A stretch of DNA of 64,000 bases from Thermatribacter sp048814795 (GCA_048814795.1 CP184673.1:682001-746000), one strand, 5' to 3'; positions 17,460 through 26,280 are shown, counted from the first letter of the stretch. Notes: generated by a model not told the origin, from the sequence alone. Numbers and translations are program-made.

Positions 17460-18499
17460 AGGCAGCGTTTTTCATGGGTCCAGGCAAAATGGAGGTTAGG
17501 GAAGTGGAGACTCCTCGTCCTGGCCCGGGAGAGGTTTTAATCAAAGTAGCTGCCTGTGCTATTTGTGGTACTGATGTGCGCATTTTCCAGCACGGACATC
17601 ACCATGTAAAACCTCCTCAGATAACCGGTCACGAAATAGCCGGTGAAATTGTAGAACTTGGAGAGGGAGTTAGCGGATATAAGGTGGGAGACAAAGTAGT
17701 GGTTATTACCGTTATCTCCTGTGGCAGGTGCCATTACTGCCGCCGGGGCCTTCAAAACCTCTGTCCCGAGCAGAAGTACATTGGTTATCATTATGCAGGT
17801 GGTTTTGCCGAGTACATGATTATGCCTCGAGAGGGAGTGGAACGGGGTAATTTACTAATTCTTCCTGAAGATGCTGATCTGCTGGAGTTCAGCCTTGTGG
17901 AACCTCTTTCCTGCGTGATTAATGGTCAGTCCTATTTGAACATTGGTCTTGGAGAAAAAGTTCTGGTGGTTGGTGCCGGACCAATTGGTTGTATGCATGT
18001 GGTCATGGCTAAAAACCATGGAGCAGGGATGATCATTGTTGCCGACATTTCCGAAAGCCGCTTGGAACTTGCCCAGAGAGTTGAAGCTGACCTTTATGTT
18101 AACTCCAGCAAGGAAAGCCTTAAAGAAAAAGTGCTGGAGGCCACTTCTGGTTTGGGTGTGGATGTGGCTATTGTTGCAGCTTCGTCGAATCAGGCACAGG
18201 AAGAAGTTCTGGAAATGGTTGCTCCCCGGGGACGAGTTAGTTTCTTTGGTGGTTTGCCCAAAGACCGTCCCACTATCAATTTCAATAGCAACATTGTTCA
18301 TTATAAAGAAATTGGTGTTTTTGGTGTTTTTGCATCGCACGCTTCTCAGTACGAAGAAGCAGCGGAACTGATTTACCGCAAAAGAGTCAACGCTCGTAGT
18401 CTCATTACTCATGTGGTAAATCTTGATGAAGTGGTTAAAGGTATTCAACTGGTTCGCTCAGGCGAAGCTCTTAAGGCTGTGGTCGCCATGGATAGATAG
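17456..18499 (+). CDS. Zinc-dependent alcohol/polyol dehydrogenase (MDR family), copy 2
   Basis: A 347-residue medium-chain dehydrogenase with catalytic zinc motif CAICGTD, GHEIAGE, structural zinc cysteines in CGRCHYCRRGLQNLC and Rossmann motif VGAGPIGCMH. It is a paralogue of the enzyme at 8241. The likely role is NAD(P)-dependent oxidation of a polyol or reduction of a ketose. It is coupled to the upstream kinase by ATGA and is followed by an SDR, so three oxidoreductase types serve this operon. Confidence 0.88.
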   Translation: MKAAFFMGPGKMEVREVETPRPGPGEVLIKVAACAICGTDVRIFQHGHHHVKPPQITGHEIAGEIVELGEGVSGYKVGDKVVVITVISCGRCHYCRRGLQNLCPEQKYIGYHYAGGFAEYMIMPREGVERGNLLILPEDADLLEFSLVEPLSCVINGQSYLNIGLGEKVLVVGAGPIGCMHVVMAKNHGAGMIIVADISESRLELAQRVEADLYVNSSKESLKEKVLEATSGLGVDVAIVAASSNQAQEEVLEMVAPRGRVSFFGGLPKDRPTINFNSNIVHYKEIGVFGVFASHASQYEEAAELIYRKRVNARSLITHVVNLDEVVKGIQLVRSGEALKAVVAMDR

Positions 18500-18523
18500 A
18501 AATTGGGGAGGTGAAAGTAAAGC

Positions 18524-19312
18524 ATGGATCCTCTTCCTTTGAAAGACAAAGTGGCTATTGTTACTGGTTCTGCTTCGGGTATAGGGAAGGGCATTGCCTT
18601 GCGTTTTGCTGATGAAGGAGCTCATGTTGCTTGCTTTGACCTTAACCAGGAAGGAGCAAGGGACACAGCTCAGGAGATTAAAAACAAAGGTCGTGAGGCC
18701 CTGCACTTTAAGGTTGATGTAACCAACAGTAAAGAAGTAGCAGAAGCGGTTAAAAAGACTTTCGAGCATTTTGGGCGTATAGATATACTTGTCAATTCTG
18801 CAGGTATCATTCGTGCCCATTTTATTACTGACGTTCCTGAAGAGATATGGGATGCTATAATAAACGTAAATCTGAAAGGAACTTTTCTTTGCATTCGGGA
18901 AGTGGCCAGGTACATGATTCAGCAAAAAAGTGGAAAAATCATCAGCATAAGTTCCAAGTCTGGAAAAACGGGAGGTCTGTGGTTGGGTGCTTACTGTGCT
19001 TCCAAGTTTGGTATCATTGGACTTACCCAGAGTGTATCCAGAGACCTTGCTCCCTATAAAATCAATGTTAACGCTATATGTCCCGGCAATGTTTTTTCAA
19101 CTCCTATGTGGGATTTGCTTGATAAGGAGTATTCCCGAAAGCTGGGGGTTCCTCCCGAACAGGTTCGCAAACTGTATGTTGAGAAAGTTCCCTTGGGACG
19201 GGAATGTACTGTTGAAGACGTTGCCAACGTGGCTGTTTTTCTGGCTTCCTCCTATTCTGACTATATGACCGGCCAGGCAATAAATGTAACTGGAGGGCAG
19301 GAAGTTCATTGA
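18524..19312 (+). CDS. Short-chain dehydrogenase, sorbitol-6-phosphate/polyol dehydrogenase-like
   Basis: A 262-residue SDR with the cofactor motif TGSASGIGKG, Asp at the end of beta-2 (CFDL, NAD preference), NSAG, catalytic Ser (SISSKSG) and YCASK. The C-terminus DYMTGQAINVTGGQ is typical of sorbitol-6-phosphate 2-dehydrogenase and related polyol dehydrogenases. A GGGAGGTGA site precedes the ATG. Its stop overlaps the TTG of acoX. Confidence 0.85.
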   Translation: MDPLPLKDKVAIVTGSASGIGKGIALRFADEGAHVACFDLNQEGARDTAQEIKNKGREALHFKVDVTNSKEVAEAVKKTFEHFGRIDILVNSAGIIRAHFITDVPEEIWDAIINVNLKGTFLCIREVARYMIQQKSGKIISISSKSGKTGGLWLGAYCASKFGIIGLTQSVSRDLAPYKINVNAICPGNVFSTPMWDLLDKEYSRKLGVPPEQVRKLYVEKVPLGRECTVEDVANVAVFLASSYSDYMTGQAINVTGGQEVH

Positions 19313-20376
19313 AGCTGCAAAGCATTGGCCTGGTGGCCAACCCCCAGGCTGGTAAGGACATTCGCAGATTAGTGGCCTACGGGAGTGTAGTGGGCAATCG
19401 GGAGAAAACTACCCTGATTGCCCGCTTCCTTCTGGGTTTGCAGGCGACCTTGCAGAAAAAGGTAAAAGTTTTTTTCATGCCTGATCCCTACTCTCTGGTA
19501 AAGTCTGCTCTGGGGATTTTGGGTGAGCGCGTGTCCTCTCTTAGCTTGGAGGAGGCTCCAATAACTGTTTTTGGAGATGCTACTGATACTGTTGCCTTTA
19601 CCGAGTTTGCGGTTGAAGAGGCCGGTGTGGAGGCTTTGGTCACTTTTGGAGGGGATGGCACTAATCGCTTGGTGGCTAAAAAGAGCGCGCTGGTGCCCAT
19701 TTTCCCTGTGGCAGTTGGCACTAACAATGTTTTTCCGGAAAACCTGGATCCCACCCTGGTGGGTATGGCTCTGGGGTTTTTTCTGGAAGGAAAGGTTTCC
19801 CGGGATCAGGTTCTTGAACGAAGCAAAGTATTCAAAATCAAACGTGGAGATTCTCTGGCGGACTTTGATATTGCTCTTATTGATGTGGTGCTGGCCAGCG
19901 AAAGTTTTATAGGAGCCAGAGCTCTGTGGGATCCCCGGTCTTTGAAGATGGTTGCGGTAACCCAGGCTGATCCCACCAGACTGGGATTGAGTTCCATCGT
20001 TGCTCGCTTGCTGAGCATTTCCTCTTGGGAGAAAAGAGGGGCCTATGCTTTCTTGAGTCCTTGCGGCGAGAAGGTTCAGGCTGTTCTGGCTCCCGGCCTG
20101 GTAAAGGAAGTGGGAATTGAGAAATTTGGCATTATGGAGCTGGAGGATAAGCTGGTTATTTCTGGGGAAAGAGGAGTTTTGGCCCTGGATGGAGAGAGAG
20201 AAATTATCGTTCGACCCTCCGAAGAACTGGTAGTAGTTCTTGAGGATAAAGGCCCTGTGAAGGCGGATATACGCTTGATTCTGAATCATGCGCAAGAAAG
20301 GAGTGTAGTTTATTATGGCCAAGAAGGTGATCATGCCCAAACTGGGTCTCACCATGGAAGAAGGTGTGATCAATAA
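19309..20376 (+). CDS. acoX: AcoX-like NAD kinase-fold protein
   Basis: A 355-residue protein of the ATP-NAD kinase superfamily. The diacylglycerol/NAD kinase motif VTFGGDGTNR is at about 111-120, and an IGLVANPQAG start is typical of AcoX. AcoX is encoded in many acetoin dehydrogenase operons. Its exact reaction is unsettled. The TTG start overlaps the SDR stop (TTGA). The 3' end overlaps the E2 gene by 62 bases, so its last 20 residues are read from E2 coding sequence in another frame. Confidence 0.8.
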   Translation: MKLQSIGLVANPQAGKDIRRLVAYGSVVGNREKTTLIARFLLGLQATLQKKVKVFFMPDPYSLVKSALGILGERVSSLSLEEAPITVFGDATDTVAFTEFAVEEAGVEALVTFGGDGTNRLVAKKSALVPIFPVAVGTNNVFPENLDPTLVGMALGFFLEGKVSRDQVLERSKVFKIKRGDSLADFDIALIDVVLASESFIGARALWDPRSLKMVAVTQADPTRLGLSSIVARLLSISSWEKRGAYAFLSPCGEKVQAVLAPGLVKEVGIEKFGIMELEDKLVISGERGVLALDGEREIIVRPSEELVVVLEDKGPVKADIRLILNHAQERSVVYYGQEGDHAQTGSHHGRRCDQ

Positions 20377-21547
20377 ATGGCTGGTTAAAGAAGGAGACCG
20401 GGTAGAGAAAGGAGATCCTCTTTTTGAGGTAGCAACCGACAAGGTCAATATGGAAGTGGAAGCCCCTGCTTCGGGAGTGGTGCTTAAAATTCTTTACCCG
20501 GAAGGTTCCACGGTGCCTATAACCAAGACGGTGGCTTACATAGGTGAGGAGGGAGAAGAAGTACCTTCTGAAGAGGAAGTCGCTGGAGAAGCTGCGGTGG
20601 AAGTAGCAGAGAAAGAAAGCAGGGAAGAAATTCAGGAGGAGTCTGTTTCTCAGAAAGAGAGCACTTTCACTGTGGAAGCAGAAAGTGGGAAAAGGTTAAA
20701 GGTTTCGCCTCTTGCTAAACGCCTGGCTATGGAGCATGGCATTGACTTGAGTACCATCGTGGGCACCGGTCCGGGTGGAAGGATAATAAAAAGAGATATA
20801 GAAAAAGCCCTTGCAGAGCAAAAGCCGAAAACAAGGGAAGCAGTCAGCAAACCTGCAACCTCGAAGACTGTACCACTTACCAGGATACGCAAGATAATTG
20901 CTCAGAGAATGCTTCAAAGTATGCAGAACAAACCTCACTTTTTCTTAACTCGAGAAGTTAGGGCCGATGAGCTGGTTGCTCTTCGTGAAAAGTTGCTTCC
21001 TCTGGTAGAAAAGCGTACTGGATACCGGGTTTCCTATACAGATATTCTGGTAAAGATAGTGGCCCGAGCTCTGGAGGAATTTCCGGAAATTAACGCCTAT
21101 TTTCTGGAAGAAGAAATACAGTTCAACGAGCAGGTAAACATTGGAATAGCAGTGGCCTTGGACGAGGGTCTGGTGGTTCCTGTTTTGCGTGATGCTAATC
21201 GGAAGAGCATTACTTCCATAGTAAAGGAAACGAACGAACTGGTGCAGAAAGCGAGACAAGGAAAGCTGCTTCCTGAAGATCTGGAAAATGGTACTTTTAC
21301 CATATCCAATCTGGGCATGTTTGGGGTAGACTCTTTTACGGCGATTATCAACCCTCCCCAGTCGGCAATCCTGGCCTGTGGGGCCATTCGCAGGAAACCT
21401 TACTTTGATGGGAAAGAAATTATTCCTGCTTATCTCTGGAACCTTACCCTGTCTTGCGACCATCGCATTATTGATGGTGCTACAGCCGCAAAGTTTATGA
21501 GCACCCTGGTTAGCTTTATAGAAGACCCTCTCAATTTAATTCTTTAA
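20315..21547 (+). CDS. Dihydrolipoamide acyltransferase (E2) of a 2-oxo acid/acetoin dehydrogenase complex
   Basis: A 410-residue E2. It has one lipoyl domain (about 1-78, lipoyl Lys43 in ATDKVNM), an acidic linker, a peripheral-subunit-binding domain (about 129-166, SPLAKRLA ... GPGGRIIKRDIEKAL) and a catalytic domain with the HxxxDG motif DHRIIDG near the C-terminus. It accepts an acyl group from E1 and transfers it to CoA. The partner E1 is presumably the fused chain at 9294. An AAAGGAG site lies upstream. No E3 or lipoate-ligase gene is present here. Confidence 0.92.
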   Translation: MAKKVIMPKLGLTMEEGVINKWLVKEGDRVEKGDPLFEVATDKVNMEVEAPASGVVLKILYPEGSTVPITKTVAYIGEEGEEVPSEEEVAGEAAVEVAEKESREEIQEESVSQKESTFTVEAESGKRLKVSPLAKRLAMEHGIDLSTIVGTGPGGRIIKRDIEKALAEQKPKTREAVSKPATSKTVPLTRIRKIIAQRMLQSMQNKPHFFLTREVRADELVALREKLLPLVEKRTGYRVSYTDILVKIVARALEEFPEINAYFLEEEIQFNEQVNIGIAVALDEGLVVPVLRDANRKSITSIVKETNELVQKARQGKLLPEDLENGTFTISNLGMFGVDSFTAIINPPQSAILACGAIRRKPYFDGKEIIPAYLWNLTLSCDHRIIDGATAAKFMSTLVSFIEDPLNLIL

Positions 21548-21565
21548 GACGTCAGGAGGGGTATT

Positions 21566-23089
21566 ATGGATTATTTTTTGGGCATTGATGTGGGCACAAC
21601 GGGTTGTAAAGTGGTGCTTATTGATGAGGAAGGAAAATTAGTTGCTCGTGCGGTGGAGGAGTATCCACTTTTTACTCCCCGACCTAACTGGGCCGAGCAA
21701 AATCCGCTTGACTGGTGGCAGGCAACCCTTAAGGCTCTGGAGAAAGTGATTAAAGCCGGGAAGTTAAGCCCTGAGCAGATTGCTGGAGTGGGTCTCACCG
21801 GTCAGATGCATGGTTCGGTTTTTCTGGATGATCAGGGGGAAGTCTTGCGGCCGGCCATTCTCTGGTGCGACCAGCGGACTGCTGAGGAGTGCCGTGAAAT
21901 CACTGAAATAATAGGTTTGGAAAAGATAATGCAAATTAATTGCAATCCGGTGTTGCCTGGTTTCACCGCTCCCAAAATTTACTGGCTCAAGAAAAATGAG
22001 CCCGAAATTTATGAGAAGGTGTCTCAGGTTCTTTTGCCCAAGGATTATATCCGATATTGTCTTACGGGTGATTTTGCTACTGATGTTTCCGATGCTTCTG
22101 GGACTTCCCTTTTTGATGTTCCCGGGCGCAGGTGGTCTCCCGAGTTGATTCAGGCACTGGGTTTCCGGATGGAATGGTTCCCTCCCAGCTTTGAGTCACC
22201 AGAGATTACTGGCTATCTCAAGCCAGAAATCGTGAAGCGTTTTGGTTTTCGAGAAAAAGTTCCGGTAGTTGCTGGTGGAGGCGATAATGCTGCCGGCGCG
22301 GTGGGAACGGGAATAGTGGAAGCAGGTCTGGTTTCGGCCAGTTTGGGTACCTCCGGTGTAGTGTTCGCTTTTAGTGAAACGGTGAAAGTGGATGAAAAAG
22401 GCAGGGTGCATACTTTTTGCCATGCGGTTCCGGGTAAATGGCATGTGATGGGAGTTATGCTTTCTGCTGGTGGTTCGTTGCGCTGGTTCCGGGATCGTCT
22501 GGGCCTGGAGGAACAGGTTGTTTCCCAGCTGCTTGGAAAAGACCCCTATGAAGTTCTTTCTGAAGAAGCAGCTCTGGCACCACCTGGAGGAGAGGGCCTT
22601 CTCTTTTTGCCCTATCTTACTGGAGAACGTACTCCTCATGCTGATCCTTTTGCAAGGGGTGTATTCTTTGGTTTGACTCTTAAACACCGCAAAAACGAAA
22701 TGGTGCGAGCAGTGATGGAAGGAGTTACTTTTGGTATGAGGGACTCTTTTGAGATCATCCGGGAGATGGGCATACCGGTACGGGAAGTAAGGGCGATTGG
22801 CGGTGGTGCTCGTTCCTCACTGTGGAGAAAAATACAGGCTGCAGTTTATCAGGTTCCCCTTTACGGGGTGGAGGTTGATGAAGGCCCCGCTTTTGGAGCT
22901 GCTTTGCTTGCTTCGGTGGGTACCGGAAAGTTCTCCTCGGTCGAAGAAGCCTGTAAAAAGGCAGTGCGCACCACTTATTGCGAGGAACCGGATCCAGAAT
23001 TAAGCAATATCTATGAAAAGCTATACTCTATTTACAGAGATTTGTATCCCGCCTTGCGTGATTTTTATCGTAGAGTTGCTCAGATTTGA
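21566..23089 (+). CDS. xylB: Xylulokinase
   Basis: A 507-residue FGGY kinase that matches xylulokinase closely: IDVGTTGCK phosphate loop, TGQMHG substrate segment, catalytic Asp in LWCDQRT, GGGDNAAGA and C-terminal IGGGARSSLW. It converts D-xylulose to D-xylulose-5-phosphate for the pentose phosphate pathway. It has a strong AGGAGGGG site. It is the third FGGY kinase of this run and the only one whose substrate can be named with confidence. Confidence 0.9.
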   Translation: MDYFLGIDVGTTGCKVVLIDEEGKLVARAVEEYPLFTPRPNWAEQNPLDWWQATLKALEKVIKAGKLSPEQIAGVGLTGQMHGSVFLDDQGEVLRPAILWCDQRTAEECREITEIIGLEKIMQINCNPVLPGFTAPKIYWLKKNEPEIYEKVSQVLLPKDYIRYCLTGDFATDVSDASGTSLFDVPGRRWSPELIQALGFRMEWFPPSFESPEITGYLKPEIVKRFGFREKVPVVAGGGDNAAGAVGTGIVEAGLVSASLGTSGVVFAFSETVKVDEKGRVHTFCHAVPGKWHVMGVMLSAGGSLRWFRDRLGLEEQVVSQLLGKDPYEVLSEEAALAPPGGEGLLFLPYLTGERTPHADPFARGVFFGLTLKHRKNEMVRAVMEGVTFGMRDSFEIIREMGIPVREVRAIGGGARSSLWRKIQAAVYQVPLYGVEVDEGPAFGAALLASVGTGKFSSVEEACKKAVRTTYCEEPDPELSNIYEKLYSIYRDLYPALRDFYRRVAQI

Positions 23090-23111
23090 ATAACTGGAAA
23101 GGGTGGTTTCC

Positions 23112-24092
23112 TTGGAAAAGAAGGCAATTTGTTTAGGGGAATTGTTGATTGACTTTGTTTCCACAGTGAACGGGGTATCGCTCAAGGAGGCTCCCTCTTT
23201 TGAAAAAGCCCCCGGTGGGGCTCCTGCCAACGTTGCAGTGGGTCTTGCCAGGTTGGGGATTGAAACTTTCTTTGTGGGCAAAGTTGGTCAGGATGCTTTT
23301 GGGGAATTTTTGCGAGAAGTTTTGCAAAACAACCAGGTTATTACCCGCTTTTTAAAAATGACTAACAGAGCAAAAACCACCCTTGCTTTTGTTTCCTTGA
23401 CCAAAGAAGGAGAGAGAGATTTTGTTTTCTATCGGGAACCGGGAGCAGATACCCTTCTGGACCAGCAGGATATTGAGGAAGAATGCTTTCAGGGAAAAGG
23501 GGTTTTTCATTTTGGCTCCCTGACCATGACTCATGAACCGGCTTACAGTGCCACCTTAAAAGCGCTTTCTTTAGCCAAAAAGCACGGTTATCTGATTTCT
23601 TTCGACCCCAACCTGCGACCTGCTCTCTGGAAGAGCCTTGACGAAGCAAGGGAAAAAATACGCCAGGCTGCGAGTCAAAGTCATATCTTGAAGGTAAACG
23701 AGGAAGAAGCTATGTTTGTAGCTTCCTGCAACAACCTTCAAAAAGCAATAGAGTTTATCCGATTTCATTGTAAGCCATCTCTGGTTGCAGTAACCCTGGG
23801 GAAAGAAGGGTGTCTTCTTTGCCAGGGTGAAAGACAAATTCGAGTGCCTGGTTTTAGGGTTACTTCAGTAGATACCACTGGTGCTGGTGATGGTTTTGTA
23901 GCCGGGCTTTTGAGTTCACTCTATATGTTTTGGGAGGAATTAAAGAAAGGCACCCTTCTTCCCGAAGAAACTCTGTTCCATGCTGGGAGGAGGGCTAATG
24001 CGGTTGGAGCACTTACCACCCTTAAAAAAGGAGCTATTCCTGCTTTACCAACTCAGGACGAGGTGGAAGCCTTTCTCGAGGAGAACGCTTGA
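23112..24092 (+). CDS. PfkB-family kinase, fructokinase-like
   Basis: A ribokinase-family enzyme of about 326 residues with the fructokinase-like N-terminus ICLGELLIDF, APGGAPANVAVGLARLG, and the catalytic motif DTTGAGDGFVAGLL. The likely reaction is ATP-dependent phosphorylation of fructose or a related ketose. I chose TTG 23112, 8 bases after AAAGGG. An upstream in-frame GTG (23103) lies inside that site. It overlaps the next kinase by 4 bases. Confidence 0.85.
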   Translation: MEKKAICLGELLIDFVSTVNGVSLKEAPSFEKAPGGAPANVAVGLARLGIETFFVGKVGQDAFGEFLREVLQNNQVITRFLKMTNRAKTTLAFVSLTKEGERDFVFYREPGADTLLDQQDIEEECFQGKGVFHFGSLTMTHEPAYSATLKALSLAKKHGYLISFDPNLRPALWKSLDEAREKIRQAASQSHILKVNEEEAMFVASCNNLQKAIEFIRFHCKPSLVAVTLGKEGCLLCQGERQIRVPGFRVTSVDTTGAGDGFVAGLLSSLYMFWEELKKGTLLPEETLFHAGRRANAVGALTTLKKGAIPALPTQDEVEAFLEENA

Positions 24093-25048
24093 TGATTTAT
24101 GTTCTCTGTGCCAACCCCGCCTGGGATCGGATGTTGCTTTTTGAGGACCAACTCTTGCTCAATGCAGTTAACCGGGTAGAAAAGGTCAAAGAAGTTGCCG
24201 GTGGAAAAGGAGTAAACGTTGTCCGGGCCATTAAAACGGTTGGTGGAACTTCAGAATTGCTTCTTTTTTTGGGAGGATGGCAGGGTGAGAGATTTGTTGC
24301 TTCCCTGAAGCAGGAAGGTTTATCTTTTCGTTCTTTTTCCGTTCAGGGAGAAACCCGTGTTACCACCATTTTACACGAAGAAGGGTCGGGAAGGCACACG
24401 GTGATCAACGAACCAGGACCCTTAGTTTCTGTTGAGGAGGCTCTTCGAGTGGAGCGCTATCTCGAAGATAAACTCTGCGAGGGAGACTACCTGGTGCTTT
24501 CGGGGTCGCTGCCGCGGGGAATCCGTCTGGACTGGTATGCAAAGCTTCTCGCCATAGCTCGTGCCAGGAAATCTTTTGGTGTGCTGGATACCTCGGGTGT
24601 ATATTTAAAGAGAGCTTTTCAAAATCCCCCTTTTATGGTAAAACCTAATGTAGAGGAAGCTGAGGGACTTCTTGGTTATAGTATATGTTCGCAGGAGGAT
24701 AAGCTAAGAGCTGTTTCAGAACTTCAAAGACGGGGTGTAGTAGCGGTAGTTCTTTCCGATGGTCCACGAGGACTGACGGTTGCCTGGGGAGCAAAGCGTT
24801 TTCTGGTAAGCGTGGAGAGTCGCCGATTTGGATCGTACAGTATAGGCTCTGGAGATACGCTGGTGGGTGCTGTGGTTTTTGGTTTGGAGAGAAAATGGCC
24901 TCTTGAAAAAGTTTTGCGTTTTGCTGCGGCCTGTGGGCTTGCCAATACTTTGTGCCCTGGAGCTGGCTGTTTTGATCCCCATTTTGCCTGGATGTTGCAG
25001 GAGAAGGTTGTAGTTGAGGAAGTTAAAGAGCCTGGAGAAAAGAGGTGA
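24089..25048 (+). CDS. PfkB-family kinase, 1-phosphofructokinase/tagatose-6-phosphate kinase-like
   Basis: A 319-residue kinase of the FruK/LacC branch. The N-terminus VLCANPAWDRM, the GGKGVNVVRAI motif and the catalytic IGSGDTLVGA segment match phosphosugar kinases that make 1,6-bisphosphates. It starts with ATGATG and overlaps the previous gene. Following a fructokinase-like gene, it may phosphorylate a ketose phosphate for cleavage by an aldolase encoded elsewhere. The sugar run probably ends here. Confidence 0.82.
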   Translation: MMIYVLCANPAWDRMLLFEDQLLLNAVNRVEKVKEVAGGKGVNVVRAIKTVGGTSELLLFLGGWQGERFVASLKQEGLSFRSFSVQGETRVTTILHEEGSGRHTVINEPGPLVSVEEALRVERYLEDKLCEGDYLVLSGSLPRGIRLDWYAKLLAIARARKSFGVLDTSGVYLKRAFQNPPFMVKPNVEEAEGLLGYSICSQEDKLRAVSELQRRGVVAVVLSDGPRGLTVAWGAKRFLVSVESRRFGSYSIGSGDTLVGAVVFGLERKWPLEKVLRFAAACGLANTLCPGAGCFDPHFAWMLQEKVVVEEVKEPGEKR

Positions 25049-25053
25049 ACGGT

Positions 25054-25608
25054 GTGGAAGTTGTGGTGAGAGGCAAAAATGTAGAAATTACTGATTCGGT
25101 AAGGGATTATGTAACTCGCAAGCTTGCCAAGCTGGAGAGGTTTTTTCACAATATTCTCAACGCAGTGGTGCATTTTCACCTGGAGCGAGGCTTGGTCAAG
25201 GTTGAGGTTACTATGTCAGCAAGTGGCATTGTAATTCGTGGGGAAAGCGATGGCCCGGATTGGAGAACCGCTTTTGATGCGGTGATCGATAAACTGGAAC
25301 GACAAATTAAGAAACATAAAGAAAAACTGAAAAGGAAAGGTGCTCTGCGGAAAGAGGAAGTGGAAGTTGTCGAAGTAGGTGGGCTTTCTGCTGCTGAAAG
25401 CAGCGAAGAGGAAAGTGAATCTGAACTGGGAGAGATTGTCAAAACCAAAGAATTTGTGTTGCGTCCTATGAGTCTTGAAGACGCTATTTTGCAGATGGAA
25501 TTTTTGGGGCATAATTTTTTTGTTTTCAAAGACCTTGATGAAGAAAGGGTTAAAGTGGTATATAAGAGAAAAGACGGCAACTACGGTCTCATCGACCTGG
25601 TTTACTGA
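25054..25608 (+). CDS. hpf: Ribosome hibernation promoting factor, long form (HPF/RaiA)
   Basis: A two-domain protein of about 184 residues. The N-terminal ribosome-binding domain (about 1-95, RGKNVEITDSVRDYVTRKL) joins through an acidic linker to a C-terminal dimerisation domain (about 125-184, FVLRPMSLEDAILQMEFLGH). Long HPF alone drives formation of inactive 100S ribosome dimers. GTG 25054 follows an AGAGGTG site that includes the fruK-like stop. GTG 25045 is an alternative. It is probably co-transcribed with the preceding kinases. Confidence 0.92.
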   Translation: MEVVVRGKNVEITDSVRDYVTRKLAKLERFFHNILNAVVHFHLERGLVKVEVTMSASGIVIRGESDGPDWRTAFDAVIDKLERQIKKHKEKLKRKGALRKEEVEVVEVGGLSAAESSEEESESELGEIVKTKEFVLRPMSLEDAILQMEFLGHNFFVFKDLDEERVKVVYKRKDGNYGLIDLVY

Positions 25609-25614
25609 TTTACC

Positions 25615-26280
25615 ATGGAAGAGCAAAGAGCTGCTTTGAATGAAGTGGAGCGTGCTATCCAGTGTATTGATGGGGTTTTAAAGGCCCGGGTTGTGGGAGA
25701 TCAGGGTTCGGTTGCTGAGATTCATGTTCTTGCCAAGCCCTCAAAACCCCCCAAGCTTTTAGTCAGGGATATCGAAACCCTGCTTAAGACTAAGTTTGGT
25801 CTTGAGGTGGACCACAAAAAAATCAGTGTAGTGGCTTTCGATGTAGGTGAGAGCGAAAAAGTGGAATCCGCCTTTGTAGTGCAGAGGCCAGTTTTGTGGA
25901 GTGTAAGCTGGCGGAAGAGCAGGAACCGGGTGCAGTCTGAGGTTGAAATCCGGTTTATGGATAAGGTTTACCGCTCCAGTGCTGAAGAAGAGGGCTGGGG
26001 GGGACGAGGCTGGAATCACCTGGTTGCTGAAGCTACTCTGAATTGTCTGAACCAGATTGTAGGCATTCCTTCCTTCTTCACTTTGAGAGGGGTTGCGGTT
26101 CGGGATTTTGGAGATTTGGAGGTAGCTCTTTCTTTCGTGGATTGCCGCCCTGATAAGGGTGCAGGCAATATGCTGGTAGGAACTGCTTTGGTGGGCGATG
26201 AAGTTGCTGAAGCGGTAGCCAGGGCTACCCTGGATGCTGTTAACCGCCGTCTGGTTTTGTACGTTGAGAATCAACCTTGA
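25615..26280 (+). CDS. Conserved hypothetical protein
   Basis: A 221-residue soluble protein with no signal peptide or membrane segment. The N-terminal 85 residues look like a small alpha/beta domain (SVAEIHVLAKPSK, VRDIETLLKTKFGL). The C-terminal part ends in LVGDEVAEAVARATLDAVNRRL, which recalls the end of LeuA-type dimerisation domains and similar two-repeat folds. I cannot name a function. It lies 6 bases after hpf without a clear Shine-Dalgarno sequence, so it is probably read through from it. Confidence 0.65.
   Translation: MEEQRAALNEVERAIQCIDGVLKARVVGDQGSVAEIHVLAKPSKPPKLLVRDIETLLKTKFGLEVDHKKISVVAFDVGESEKVESAFVVQRPVLWSVSWRKSRNRVQSEVEIRFMDKVYRSSAEEEGWGGRGWNHLVAEATLNCLNQIVGIPSFFTLRGVAVRDFGDLEVALSFVDCRPDKGAGNMLVGTALVGDEVAEAVARATLDAVNRRLVLYVENQP

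Noticed and set aside
19369..20448. 359-codon open frame on the minus strand over acoX
   Set aside because: Antisense to AcoX and the start of E2. No motif and no ribosome site.
24800..24880. Altered GSGD catalytic motif in the PfkB kinase at 24089
   Set aside because: GSGD in place of GAGD is normal in the LacC/FruK branch and the catalytic Asp is present.
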